A stretch of DNA of 64,000 nt from Leptoclinus maculatus (lineage: Eukaryota; Chordata; Actinopteri; Perciformes; Stichaeidae). Both the position numbers and the translations under genes were made by a program. Positions 26,048 to 36,505 of the stretch are shown piece after piece (positions within the stretch are counted from its first letter, which is position 1; every line of letters begins with the position of its first letter). The stretch lies in assembly GCA_032191485.1 (NCBI GenBank), contig JAVDOI010000011.1, forward strand, positions 15,606,617-15,670,616, read 5' to 3'. Below the pieces are notes generated by a model. It made no database searches. It worked only from the letters and a program-made list of their open reading frames with translations, and had not been told where the DNA came from.

Positions 26048-28998
26048 GAAATGTAGCACCCTGAAGATTTTTTCCATCATGCTGTTCTCAACCTCCCAAT
26101 TCATGGATGTAGAAATGCAGTCTACTCTAACAGCTACATGTCAGCGCACAGAGAACGTAACATTAGACAATGGCAATAACACGATCACATTTCCTGTGAA
26201 ATGCATCAATAATTCTCTGCTCTCGTTGCAAAGTGTGTCTTCTTTCCACTTCCTGCTTCTCGGGATCCATGTTGCACACCGGTGCCAAAGAACTAGTGCT
26301 ATCCTCTCTACCTCTCATACCTGAGGTTAAAATGCAGATGTTCCCCCTTTTAATTTGTGCCATTGTGTCACACTGCTTGCTAAGAAAAATGTTGGCCCTC
26401 TTCCCTGAAATGAGCCCAGATGCTCCTGACTTTGATGCACCGTAGGGAACACCTAGGCATTAACACGGTGTTCTTCAGGGCTGTGTTTAATATGTAGAGG
26501 AGCCTGTTTCTCTCTGAGCAGACAGGCTTGGTCTTTGGTGTGTCTCACTCTCTCACCAGCTTGAAGAGATGAATTCAAACACTGACCCCCATCCAGTAGC
26601 TATAGCATGCACACGCGCCTGTGGTGATCAAGTGAAGCATTGGACAAAGGTGTTTGGAAATGCTGTCAGTTGGGTTTAAGAATTGTTTAAACATACTCAC
26701 CTCTCACATGTCAATTGTTGGTATAGAGTTCAAACCGTGTATACTCAGCCTAGCTCCTCTCAGGGTTTACAATTTAATTGCTGCCTACGGCTCATCCTCT
26801 CTAGCCGAAAGCTATCAAAAGGGATCACAATGGACAGGTCTTAGATATCCATAATTTTGCAAGCAGATGAGAGCGCACATTTATTGCTATTGTGCCACCA
26901 TTTGTTTGTGTGCCTCAGGTTGTCTCCACCTGATCTAATCTGCAGTTTAACTTGTCAAACATGTATCAAAGAATACATGAGCTCATAAAACACACACCGA
27001 CTGGTATTTCACTAGTTGTTTTTGGTGGAGTTATTTAGTCTTTCCCATTGAATTCCAGCAAACCGAATGAGTTAGAACGTCCCCCTGCATGAATAGGCAA
27101 ACATAGTAGTAGTCTATTACAATACATTTGTCTTTGGGGTTAGAAAATATGTTGCAGTGAGATGTTTGAGTGTGATTTAATTAGACTACATCCATTACAG
27201 TTTTCCCAAAAGACATTTTGCTAAAAAAAAAAGAAAAAAAAAGAAGAAAGAAAGTCACACCTGCCATGAATGATAGTAAGGCTACACTAGATGTGAGCTT
27301 AGTGTGTGTGGTTAGGCGTCCTTGTCTGGCTGAATAAGTTCCTTTCAATTATAGTGACATAAACTGTCTAAAAAAATGATAAGAACCTGAGCAAAGTGCT
27401 GGAGCTTCACACACTAACGTATGAGCCATTCTGTGTCTCACACTGAACAGGCACGGCAGCGAAAACTGGATATTTTTGTCACGCTTGATACGAAACTGGT
27501 GGGCACAGATTTCATCGTAAGGGCATTTATTACACGGCAGACCACTTCCAGCACTAAATAAATAGCAGTACATCAAAGGGCAACATGTAACAATTGAGAG
27601 TGGGCATTGTTATACCATGTATAATATGAATGTTTGTACCTGCTTCAAACAAAACCTCATGACATGTCTGGTCTACTTAACAGCCCAGAACCCATTACTC
27701 ACTGCAACCTCCTAACCTGTTCAAACACTAGCAATTAAAAACAGAAAGCATGTGGGTTCAAAGTGGCAGAAGAAACGTCGTCGGCAATGGAAAACGGGGC
27801 TGAATGTTTGACAGAAGAGGAGCTGCATTGTACAGATGTGTTACATAACAAACATAAAAGAGACGTTGCATGATGGCATGAGATGAAGAAACGCAGAGAT
27901 TATAGTCGCGACTGGTTTGCCCGGTCTTAGAGTTGACGGGGGCCGGAATGCTGGGGCTCGGTGGCTATTTCAGTGCTTGTTCCCATCGGGGATGGGTCTT
28001 AGCAACATGCCACAGGACATTATTTCATGCATCACTGAGCTGCCTTGAAACTAATGCAGCCAGTCCTTGATATTTTTGGGCTTCTGCAAAGAATTATAAA
28101 ATATTTAGATACTTTGACGTTCAATCCGTGTAACCTCAATGTTACCTTATCCATGCATAAACCTGTTGGCAAAAAGAAGTTTACAAGCTCACAATGGAGA
28201 TTCTTGCTATTCATTTAGGATCAATATGCGGTATGTGGTAAAAGCACAGCACTGAAGACTGAATTCTCCACTTGCTGCACAATGTGGAAACAAAGAAAAT
28301 GTGAATTAGCATTTCGCAAGTCCTGTCTTTAAACTGAATGCCATTACAACTGTGGAAAACAATGGACCTCTAGGAACAATGGCTTCAGCACAGTAGCTAC
28401 ACATAAAACTATGTGGAGACCTGTAATTTGTGCTTGTAATTGTATGCTGTCTTGTCCGGTCCCCATAACTCCATAGGAGCCGGCCTAAAACGTGATGCTG
28501 ATCTTGTGCTTTGCCAAAACACTTTGGATGTTTTTATAGCACAGAATAATTACAAGTTTTGCAATTTGCACAGTTATTTATTCTGTGAACTGTGGTCATT
28601 GCGGTATTGTTGCAATGTTCTTTATCTTGACAATACTTATTAGCTCCAGTCTGATCAGTGTGTTCTGCTTGTGTGCACCCATCATTGCAACCTTTTGATA
28701 TGGTGGGAAAGAAATACACTGGGAAACCCAGTGTGAGATCACAAAACAATTACATTGTGAGGGTTTAATAGCTCCAGTTTCTAATACTCATGAGCAGCCA
28801 TATGGTGGACCAGGGTACAGACACAAACCAAGTGGTCCATAACCAACCAGTGACTCAATCAATTTCTGATGAAACCTGACCCTGCTACTTCCTGGCTTCA
28901 GACTGTGTCTGACACAGTTCTCTCTGGTCTAACCAAAGTCGCATGACACACCTAACCCATCTTTAGATCAGCTTACATTTGACACATCACGATAACTA
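26048..28998. other. Non-coding, no gene recognised
   Basis: No gene or classified repeat recognised. A purine-rich A/G tract lies near 27222-27252. Open frames here are short and show no domains. Confidence 0.55.
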
Positions 28999-29105
28999 TA
29001 CGGCCTGGGGACCTTGCTTGCCATACCTTCTCCCCTTTCTCATTTCTACACTGTCCTCTGTCAAACAAAGTGAAAAATGCAAAAAAAATAAAAATAATAA
29101 GTACA
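28999..29105 (+). mobile_element. SINE tail remnant, same family as 24140-24300
   Basis: CCTTGCTTGCCATACCTTCT is followed by a TTTCTCATTTCTACACTGTC segment, then CTGTCAAACAAAGTG and an A-rich tail with AAAAATAATAA. The order of segments parallels the element at 24140-24300. The tRNA-like head is missing, so this is a 5'-truncated or decayed copy. Confidence 0.5.
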
Positions 29106-29399
29106 AGTGAACAATAAGTCCATCTTTTCCTGATAAACCTCTCCACCTTTGCAGCATGGAATAGCCTTTCTTTAGAAGGCCCTTAGCAACATGGCTGCTC
29201 TGTGAGAAAAATATACATCACTTGTGTATCGCTCTGTTTTCAAGAGCTAAAAGTATACTGTAAGAAATAAAAATGCTAAGGCTGTAAAGATAAGCCTTTT
29301 GTAGATAGAGTATACATTTTGAGAAGTGTTCTTGGAGATGGACCAAGGCTAGATTTGCTCCAGGTAATCTAACATTACTTGCATGTAAGTGGGTTACAA

Positions 29400-29425
29400 A
29401 ACACACACACACACACACACACACA
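29400..29425. repeat. (CA)n microsatellite
   Basis: Thirteen CA units. Confidence 0.95.
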
Positions 29426-32112
29426 TGCATTCAAACAAACACAGTTATTCACCACAAAGAGAAAGAAATCCTGGCAGCCCCTTGTGCTCTATAGTGATGC
29501 AACTATTGCCCTGACTGTGGAAGATAGTGTTTCCTTTAAATGTTAATCACTGGGCCAACACAATTAGCCGCTGGTCCAGAGTAACACCCCGTGTCAAATG
29601 AAGTGCCGGACTTTCCAGCGGAGAGTGATTGCACTTGAAAGTCTGGAAGATTACCACACATAAGCATAGCCTCGGACGAAATTTCCCGGTTGGCAAACTT
29701 GATATTTGCTATGCAATTGCCTTGAAGGTTCCGAAGATTTAGCAGAGAAAGTTGTGATTGTTGGACTGAACATCTACAGAGACGTTTGTGTGAAACTCCC
29801 CTCACATACTGTAGACAGCCGCGCTGTATGCCTTTACCGATGCTCAGGGAAAGAGAGGCTTGGTGAAGTTTTAAATCTTGATGCCCGTACTTGTTTTGTC
29901 ATTTAGTGAAGCGGAGACATCAGCAGATAATGACATTAAAATAAAATAAGGCCGTCCCAATGCATGTCCTCGTCACTTTCTTCACCGCAGACATTTGTTC
30001 AGACCCTTGAGCTTTCAAATCCCTCGAGGCCTCGTACGTTAAATGAATTGTTGAGACTCAGGCCTGCTCTTTTTCATGATAAAGGGAATTAGACTGTCAA
30101 ACGGCAATATCCATTTGCAGCGTCTCCCTGTATTGATTTTTTTGGAATTTTGTTTTGAGACACTGCGACATACTGTGCCTCTGACTGAGAAAACACAACT
30201 GTCGGAGTCCTCTGGGGTACATTTACCAACTTCAGACATGGTTATCTCTGCACAATACTAACATTTCTGTCAAAGGGAAATCAAGGAGAGAAAGAAACAC
30301 GTGATTAATTGAAATGATTCAATAATTTCATTTTGGGTCGACCACAATAAAAAGGACGTTAAACTAACGGAGGATTAAGGCATACAACCGTGATGTGATC
30401 CATAAGTTGCATTCACAGTCAGTTGACTGTAAGTAATGCAGAACCTCGTGACCTGGGTCCAAATAGCTGTCTGGCATAAATATTGATAAAAGAGGCAGGC
30501 GCTTCCTCGGGCTGACAGAGTTAAAAGGCAGGACAGGCCAGACAAAGAGAAGTGGACAGCTATGTGGATGAATATACAAGTGCCTCACCGACACACACAA
30601 ACACAAACACACACACAACACTATACTGTGAGTCCAACAAGATAAAAAGCACTTCAATTAGTGGAGGAAATATTGATTGCTATGCTTTTCTTGGTGTGCC
30701 CATTGAAAAACGGGACACGCAGAGCACCAAGTAAATATAGTGTGGGGAAGATGGGTCGGGGTATCTCGTACGTCATCTAGATATCTTCATAACAATTTGT
30801 CATTGACACACAGCATGCACCTTGTTGGTTTTAACCAGAGTCATTGTGCAATTACAATAATTCACCAGTCAGTGCTTATTAATGGGAAACTGTTTGATCT
30901 TTTCATGGATCCCAGCCTTTACGTCGTCAAGACACTTGTGAAAAAAAAGCATTCCGTGCCGACATTTTGCGCTGTATGCTTTTTCCGGGGTCTATTTTAG
31001 CAACACAATTATTCATGTGACAGCGGCGTTTACATGTGTCAGCATAAATCATTGACATTTATACGCGCCGAGCCATAAATAGTGTTGCGAGAGAGGGTTT
31101 GTGCCTTTATCCTCTGACAGCCTTTCCATCGCTGTCACCGGCCACTCTTGAGTTTTCACAGTACAGTCGTAAAAATGGGTACGGGGACAAGGAAGTGCTT
31201 CTCTCTCACTATTCATCTGTGAGGTGATCAGTGTTCTGTCTGTGACTCACGTTTATTACCAGATTACTGTGCCTCCCACAAACGTGTCTTGAACCTCTCT
31301 TGTAAATACTTTAAATATATATATATATATATTAAAGGAGCGGAAAAGATTAGTCCATTAATCTTGTGTTCTTGAGAAAAAAAGGTATTTTGCTTAACCA
31401 ATATATAAGCCAATTTTAGGCCATGATAGATAGATCACATCATCATATGATGGCCGATAAGTAAAACAACATTGCATTGCACAGGACAGAAGAGGTCTCC
31501 TGCTTCACTAAAACGTCTATGTGCACTACATACTTCAACTTTCCACATCCCACTCATGTGAGTAAGTTTTCCTTCTTCAACACACTGGCCTCCAAAACCG
31601 GTATGATGTCACAAAGCGCGAAACATACACGTCGTAAACACTTTCCTCCATCAGCGGATGAATTTTAAAACATCCTTCTACTGTCAAACTCTGCACATGC
31701 ATCACTCTGCACAGTGAAGGTCAAACGTCCAAGCCAAGCAGCAATAAGCAAAAACACATTTCTGAGTGATGGGAGACTTGAGAACTGTCAGGGACAAAGT
31801 GATGAGACGGTAGAAAACTTTAGAAAAGTTTCAAGTACATCTACTACATATCTTTGGGATGTCAATTATGAAATTTGACTTTGCTCTTCACTTTTGATTC
31901 CAGACAAGGCAAGAGGGATTCTAATAAATACAGTTGCATCCAAAGAAAAAAAAAAATCGCTGCTGCTCTCTTTCCTTATCTTTTCTTGTTCCCTCTAACC
32001 CTTTCTTCCTTACTCTAATAATGATAAAAATAATTTACTAGTCTCCTCCTTTCTTGTTCACTCTGTACTTTTTTCCCACTCCTCTGCTTTTGCTTCCTTC
32101 TCCCCTCTGCAG

Positions 32113-32216
32113 CCTTGTTGAGTGAAGTCGGTCAAAGCCTGGGGATCTCAGGAAATCCAAACAGATCACGGAGTAAGAAGGACCTCAGAGAACCCAACTT
32201 TTTATCCTCTCCAAGG
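32113..32216 (+). other. Weak internal-exon candidate
   Basis: A long pyrimidine tract (about 32041-32109, for example CCTTCTCCCCTCTGCAG) ends in CAG at 32112. The next 104 bases have one open frame: it begins at the third base with Leu-Leu-Ser-Glu-Val-Gly-Gln, continues through a basic Arg-Ser-Arg-Ser-Lys-Lys-Asp-Leu stretch, and ends at AAG|GTGATA. The donor is weak at +5. A 34-codon open frame is not rare by chance, and the peptide is not recognised. It is listed only because acceptor, frame and donor coincide. Confidence 0.2.
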
Positions 32217-33811
32217 TGATAAATGTCAGCTTTGGTTTTAGCCGGGACAATGATGTACATTACAAAGGGGCATTCCATCAGACATATTCATCCACCCAGA
32301 TTCATTTTATAATGAAGGATCACACTCGAGATATTTATCACAACCCCTACTGTTGTTGTTTTTTTTTTCAAACGCATTACACCTGACACGATGCCTTCCT
32401 CCAAAAAAATGTTAACAAGCTCTATCATTTTCCCTCGACTGCAATTACGGGGTCTACTGGTGAGGATGGATGCCGGATCAGTGGCTGCAGTGACAGGCTA
32501 TGCTGAGGAGCTGCATGTTGTAATGGTTCACCATTGCTCAGTGTCTGTATGAATGAGAGAGCATGCCATTAGCACCACAGGCTGCTCCGTGTTGGTGTCT
32601 TCAATAATGGGCCAATCAATGCCCAGGACTCAGGACTCGAGCACAAAAACAAGGAACTGTAAGCATTAATGATGTGTTGGGCTGTATGTTTTTTTTGCCA
32701 TATTAATATCTCACGGACCCTTGAGTACACAGAATAGTGCACACAAGTGTGACGTTCTTGAAGATGCATATCTGCACCCCGCAAAAAATAACAGCTTCTT
32801 CTTGTGGTATTACTCTGAGAAATTCTGCATTGCAGCATTAATATTTTGAACAACAGCACCCCGGCTTCTATTGAGAGTCCCAGACAGAAGCAGAAATCTG
32901 AAAAGATGTGTCCATGTACTCCTTTCCCATTAGGAAGAGAAATAGTTTTTTTGGAGGATAGGCATTTAAAAACTCTCCACATCCAAGAACAGATTCCAAT
33001 TATAGATCAGGGCTGTGCCCGTCTCAGTCTTCTTTCCTTCAGATCATACTCTGGAGTGCATGCATTTTCTCCCTCAGCAAAACAAACACAAAACACATTC
33101 ACATTCTAAACTGCTCGCGGTGAGGACAGCCAGCAGCCAGAGAGAGAGGGACTATTTCAAACCATGTCAGAATGCTCTAGTTGGAAGAGAGTTTCACCCA
33201 GAGCTCCTCGGCATCGGAGGGAGAGGCCCCACTGCAAAGATGCGGCTTCAAAGTGAATAACTGTGTGAAACTACCATCTGTTTGCTCCGACGAATGAGTT
33301 CGGCGCTTTAAAAAAAAAAAAAAAAGGCTTATTTTAAGAGCAGGAAGTTGTAGGCTTTGATGTCGACAACATGCTTATAATGCTTTAAAAAATCAGAGTT
33401 ATATATAGATATTTTTGCCTGAATGATCTATTCTCGGACAGTGCTTCACTGCAAAATAACAGAAAATGCGTTGAGCAACACACTCTTTTATCATTATTGT
33501 TATTATCTGGCTTATATCTGGACCTATATATTCCCAGTACAAAATCCACAGGCCATCCTTGTTACACAGCATTGCTATTTAATTTGAAATGTAGTGCATG
33601 CTGTCGAGATCTCTCTGGTGCAATGAACGAATTGGTTTCGTTCTCACTGGAACATCCCTGTCTTCTTCTTCTTTTTAATTGAACAATTAGTTTGTAAACA
33701 TAGCAGAGCTGTGTCACCTCCCGCTGGTAGGACTGGACACCAAATATCATATCGCAGGACTTTCACCCATAAGAACAAGAACATCGACTCTAAATTCATC
33801 CATGTGTGAAG

Positions 33812-34080
33812 TAGAGCTGCAACTAACGATGATGTCCGATATAGATTCATTTAATTAACTGATTAATGTAACAAAAGTGTGAGAGAATAGTTAAAGATAA
33901 CCATCACAAGGACCATCACCAAGGTCCCAAATCTTGAGGGGACATGTTCATTTTACTTGATTTATTTTTCCGAGATAAGAACTACAAATTCGACAAAGCA
34001 CAAATCAGAGAAAGGCAGGAAATCCTCACATTTAATAGGCAGGGAATTGACACATAAACCACGACTCAAATCAAAGCTGG
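33812..34080 (+). mobile_element. MITE fragment, GCTGCAACTAACGA family
   Basis: Begins TAGAGCTGCAACTAACGATG, the same terminus seen inverted at 25757-26039. It is followed by TTAATTAACTGATTAATG and by CAGGAAATCCTCACATTTAA, both recalled from the family consensus. The right terminus is absent. The 1157-bp hAT element begins about 50 bases further on. It is non-coding. Confidence 0.6.
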
Positions 34081-34120
34081 CTTGTTACTTTAGATCAAAA
34101 CCATGGACAGCGACATTGTA

Positions 34121-34128
34121 CTGACAAG
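34121..34128. repeat. Target-site duplication CTGACAAG (left)
   Basis: Repeated exactly at 35286-35293, across the 1157-bp element. Confidence 0.93.
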
Positions 34129-34353
34129 CAGTGGCGGCTGGTGGAAAATGTTCTTGGTAGGGCTGTGCCACATCCAATCAATTTCAGCAAACATCCCAGA
34201 ATGATTTAATGCAAACAAATTAAGGTATCAAACGCGCATTACTACTTTGCAGTTAAATATTTAACATTCATTCCAACACGAAAAAAAGCAGTAAATAACA
34301 CTTTCACAAACACGTCAGGACATCTTATTTTAGTCACCCTCACAGGGAATTCA

Positions 34354-34492
34354 GTATAATATAATATATATAACATATAATAATATTCTGTATAATATAA
34401 TAATATATATATATATCATATAATATTCTGCATAATATAATAATATATATATCATATAATAATATTCACTATAATATAAAACACACACACAC

Positions 34493-34525
<33 letters not shown>

Positions 34526-34551
34526 ATAATATATATATATATATAACTATA
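34354..34551. repeat. AT-rich minisatellite with CA and TA arrays inside copy 1
   Basis: About two units of roughly 40 bases, each starting ATTCTG (34384, 34423) and made of TATAATATAATAATATAT-type words. A CA array (about 34480-34505) and TA arrays follow. Copy 2 has three such units. Confidence 0.85.
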
Positions 34552-34649
34552 TATCCATTTCTCAGACAGGTGCTTCATGTCCCTCACTCCCTAACTGTCC
34601 ATGCTGGTTCTGTCCCCGTTGTTTTAAAAAGATAAATAAGTTATTAGCA

Positions 34650-34995
34650 TGACGTCATCCAGCTAGTCAAACCTGTCTGGTGTACAGCTAGTAGAGAAGC
34701 TTCATGTACTGCTTCTCTTTCCTGCTAGTCTGCTGTCTGATTGTGAGGTCAGGCTGATCTGGGATCAGCTCTTTCAGTAGTTTCTCCTCTCAGTTCTCCT
34801 CTCAAACGGGTCTTGGAGGAGTAGTGCTCGCGCTGGCGCTCTCCTGTAGAGACTTCTCCTGACGAGAACGCGCAGCTTGGGGCAGGAAAAAAACTGCCCC
34901 AAGCTGAATCTATTTGAGGACGCTGATTGGCTGAATTGTATGTCACTCATTTATATCTTTACTCAGCATTGGCTAAACTGCTTTATAGACCCGCC
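34650..34995 (+). promoter_or_regulatory. Promoter-like cassette carried by the hAT element
   Basis: TGACGTCA (34650-34657) is a full cAMP-response element. ATTGG at 34926-34930 and 34968-34972 are CCAAT boxes on the opposite strand, and TTTATA and CCCGCC follow around 34982-34995. The same set is present in copy 2. Motifs are read directly; promoter activity is inference. Confidence 0.35.
34873..34906. repeat. Perfect 13-bp-arm hairpin in the hAT element
   Basis: CAGCTTGGGGCAG (34873-34885) and CTGCCCCAAGCTG (34894-34906) are exact reverse complements around an 8-base A-rich loop. It is preserved without change in copy 2. Confidence 0.9.
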
Positions 34996-35293
34996 TCTTT
35001 GGGGCAGTTTTTCCAGCGCCCCAGCCAGCTGAGACGTGCACACACAGAGAGGAAGAGCAGACAGGCAGAGAGGACAAGCAGGAAAAGCATATATTTACCG
35101 CAGATATCATATTTTACACATATTACTGGGTGATTCCATGTTTCAAAAACACAAATATTGACAATTTGTATAGTTTATTTTTATTTTAAATTTTATTTTT
35201 ATTTATATTTTTATTTTTATTTTTATTTTTTTGTAGCTCTAGGGGGGGCGGCGCCCTAGCGCCCTCTATGGACCAGCCGCCACTGCTGACAAG

Positions 35294-35388
35294 TCATACT
35301 AAGGGGGACAGAAAGCACGTGTGTGCACTTTACTACATGATTCACAGAACAACACATAGCCATTTGCAGCCTGTAAAGACGAACTCAC
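35294..35388. other. Sequence between hAT copy 1 and candidate exon 2
   Basis: Short unique stretch. If the exons are real, it is the start of the next intron on the minus strand. Confidence 0.4.
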
Positions 35389-35521
35389 CATTAAAATAAG
35401 AGGAGTGGTAGCGAGTGTCCATGTTGAACCGTTTCAGGATGGTCTCCATCTGCTTGTTTCTCTCAAAGGTCAGCTGCTCTTGCTGGGCCTTTTCCTTTGA
35501 GAGGTATGGCATCAGAATGTC
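35389..35521 (-). CDS. Candidate exon 2 of an unidentified minus-strand gene
   Basis: On the minus strand an acceptor CATCAG ends at 35522. The next 133 bases are open and end at a near-consensus donor, AATG|GTGAGT (intron from 35388). The peptide starts Asp-Ile-Leu-Met-Pro-Tyr-Leu-Ser-Lys-Glu-Lys, continues with a Gln/Glu/Lys-rich probably helical stretch, and ends MDTRYHSSYFN. The composition is clearly protein-like, though no family is recognised. Exon 2 is in frame with exon 1 across a 104-bp GT-AG intron (phase 0), and it ends in phase 1. An alternative start is the Met at 35512-35510. No exon 3 was found at lower coordinates; the hAT element at 34129-35285 would lie in the following intron. 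It could be the 5' part of a real gene, or a fragment left by duplication. Confidence 0.45.
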
Positions 35522-35625
35522 CTGATGTCCATCTATTAATATGCAGCGTCGTCCTCGGCGATATAAAGGTTATTCCAGCCAGTCTTAATCCCAATGTCAT
35601 GCCCTCACAAACACGTGGCTTTTAC
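35522..35625 (-). other. Candidate 104-bp GT-AG intron
   Basis: The intron starts AAG|GTAAAA and ends CATCAG|GAC, joining the two candidate exons in phase 0. The length is typical of short fish introns. The 3' end lacks a long pyrimidine tract, which weakens the call. A TATTAAT word at about 35536-35542 could serve as a branch point, though it lies close to the acceptor. Confidence 0.4.
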
Positions 35626-35883
35626 CTTAAAGTAAACGGGACAGTTGGCAATAAACCGGGTTCGGTGTCAGTCTGAGGACGGGACTGCGCACTGGCCGCT
35701 CTCTGCGCTAAACTTCTTCACTTGTTGCACTCGCCTCGCCAACTGACTCTGGAGCTGCAGCATATCAACTCCCCTCTTTTGTAGATTTACGGGCACGAGA
35801 ACAATGTTTACTTTTTTTTTACATTAGCTAGCATAGTCATTATAGGCGCGTGGTGAATCCACTTCCTGGTGTTAATTAACACC
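35546..35883 (-). promoter_or_regulatory. CpG-rich candidate 5' region
   Basis: At least 14 CpG dinucleotides lie between 35546 and 35740 and more follow to about 35851, in a window where CpG is otherwise sparse. An ETS-type site (AGGAAGTG on the minus strand, about 35859-35866) and a 16-bp perfect palindrome, GGTGTTAATTAACACC (35868-35883), lie upstream of the ATG at 35763. This arrangement suits a promoter for the candidate minus-strand gene; that use is inferred. Confidence 0.4.
35626..35763 (-). pseudogene. Candidate exon 1 with an in-frame TGA
   Basis: From an ATG at 35763-35761 the minus strand reads 46 codons to AAG|GTAAAA (donor at 35625). The peptide starts MLQLQSQLARRVQQVKKF and ends RTRFIANCPVYFK. 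Codon 32, at 35670-35668, is TGA, followed by the rest of the frame. Because TGA is one transition from CGA (Arg), this looks like a decayed codon in a pseudogene. Two alternatives exist. The 31-codon frame could be an upstream ORF, with the main protein starting at Met 35512 in exon 2; or the exon could be a non-coding first exon. The local CpG density favours a real 5' end rather than random sequence. Confidence 0.35.
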
Positions 35884-36473
35884 TGAGAGAACAAAACCCC
35901 ACAATCTGAGGTTCCACTTCAGCGCCCCCATTCTGCAAGATTTTAGCTTTTTTTTTAAATATTTTTAGTTTTATCTGTTTGATGTTTCTGAAATGTTCCG
36001 TTATTAATTGACATGTTTTAATTTATATTTTCCCATTCTTTTGTAGGCTTTGAGTGCAGAAATGTGATTGTAGCACACAAAGAAAAAAACATTCAATGGG
36101 TGCAACAAAATCCAGCGCTGTGCACTGTTAAACAGCTAAATATTGCCATCTTTCATTGGATTACAAATCAGTACATCAAACAATTCCTTTGAGGAAAAAG
36201 CAACAAGGATACCTAAGTAAAGCTGCATTCATTTAAGACTTTTTTTCCAAGAAGTGTCAAGCAAACAACATTACTAAATACAGCACTTTATTTCACGAGG
36301 TAAGAGAAGCTCATGTGAAGTGCACAGCTTGTCTCTCTGAATAAACAGGCATTAAATTGTGGATCTCCCCAGTGATGCCAGCAGCTCATTGCCACTGCAA
36401 CACCTTGGCTATGACTAATCATTCTTTTCTAGTGGCAACAGCCTAAAGGCTTCAAACATGCATTGGCAATTCA
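35884..36473. other. Non-coding, no gene recognised
   Basis: Lies between the CpG-rich candidate promoter and the LINE tail. Nothing recognised. Confidence 0.5.
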
Positions 36474-36505
36474 TAATAATAATAATAAATAATAATAATA
36501 ATACA
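36474..36505. repeat. (AAT)n tail of the L2 copy
   Basis: About ten AAT units with one slip, forming the 3' tail of the minus-strand LINE. Confidence 0.9.

Larger units (their letters stand above)
29106..33811. other. Non-coding, with one weak exon candidate
   Basis: Contains a CA microsatellite (29400-29425), an imperfect CA tract (about 30591-30618), a TA tract (31315-31332) and a poly-A run (33310-33326). A possible 104-base exon at 32113-32216 is listed separately. No other gene was recognised. Confidence 0.5.
34129..35285 (+). mobile_element. Non-autonomous hAT element, copy 1 (1157 bp)
   Basis: The ends are exact 14-bp inverted repeats: CAGTGGCGGCTGGT at the left and ACCAGCCGCCACTG at the right. 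They are flanked by a perfect 8-bp duplication, CTGACAAG. Eight-base duplications and CAGNG-type ends are hallmarks of the hAT superfamily. There is no transposase. Internally, in order, there is a short unit like the 5' end of the family (to 34350), an AT-rich minisatellite plus CA and TA arrays (34354-34551), a perfect CRE (34650-34657), a 13-bp-arm hairpin (34873-34906), two inverted CCAAT boxes (34926, 34968), a GC-box-like CCCGCC (34990), an ATTTTT-rich array (about 35171-35232), and a G/C-rich right end. A second copy is at 52012-53227. The 65-78 codon frames inside are not genes. Confidence 0.92.

Noticed and set aside
32569..32982. 137-codon minus-strand open frame
   Set aside because: Low-information, Cys/Ser-rich peptide with no domain; compatible with chance.
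34351..34587. Tyr/Ile/Cys/Val-rich frames in the two hAT copies
   Set aside because: Produced by TA and CA arrays.
34749..35133. 65- and 68-codon frames shared by both hAT copies
   Set aside because: They are conserved only because the copies are young. They resemble no transposase and cover promoter-like and hairpin sequence.
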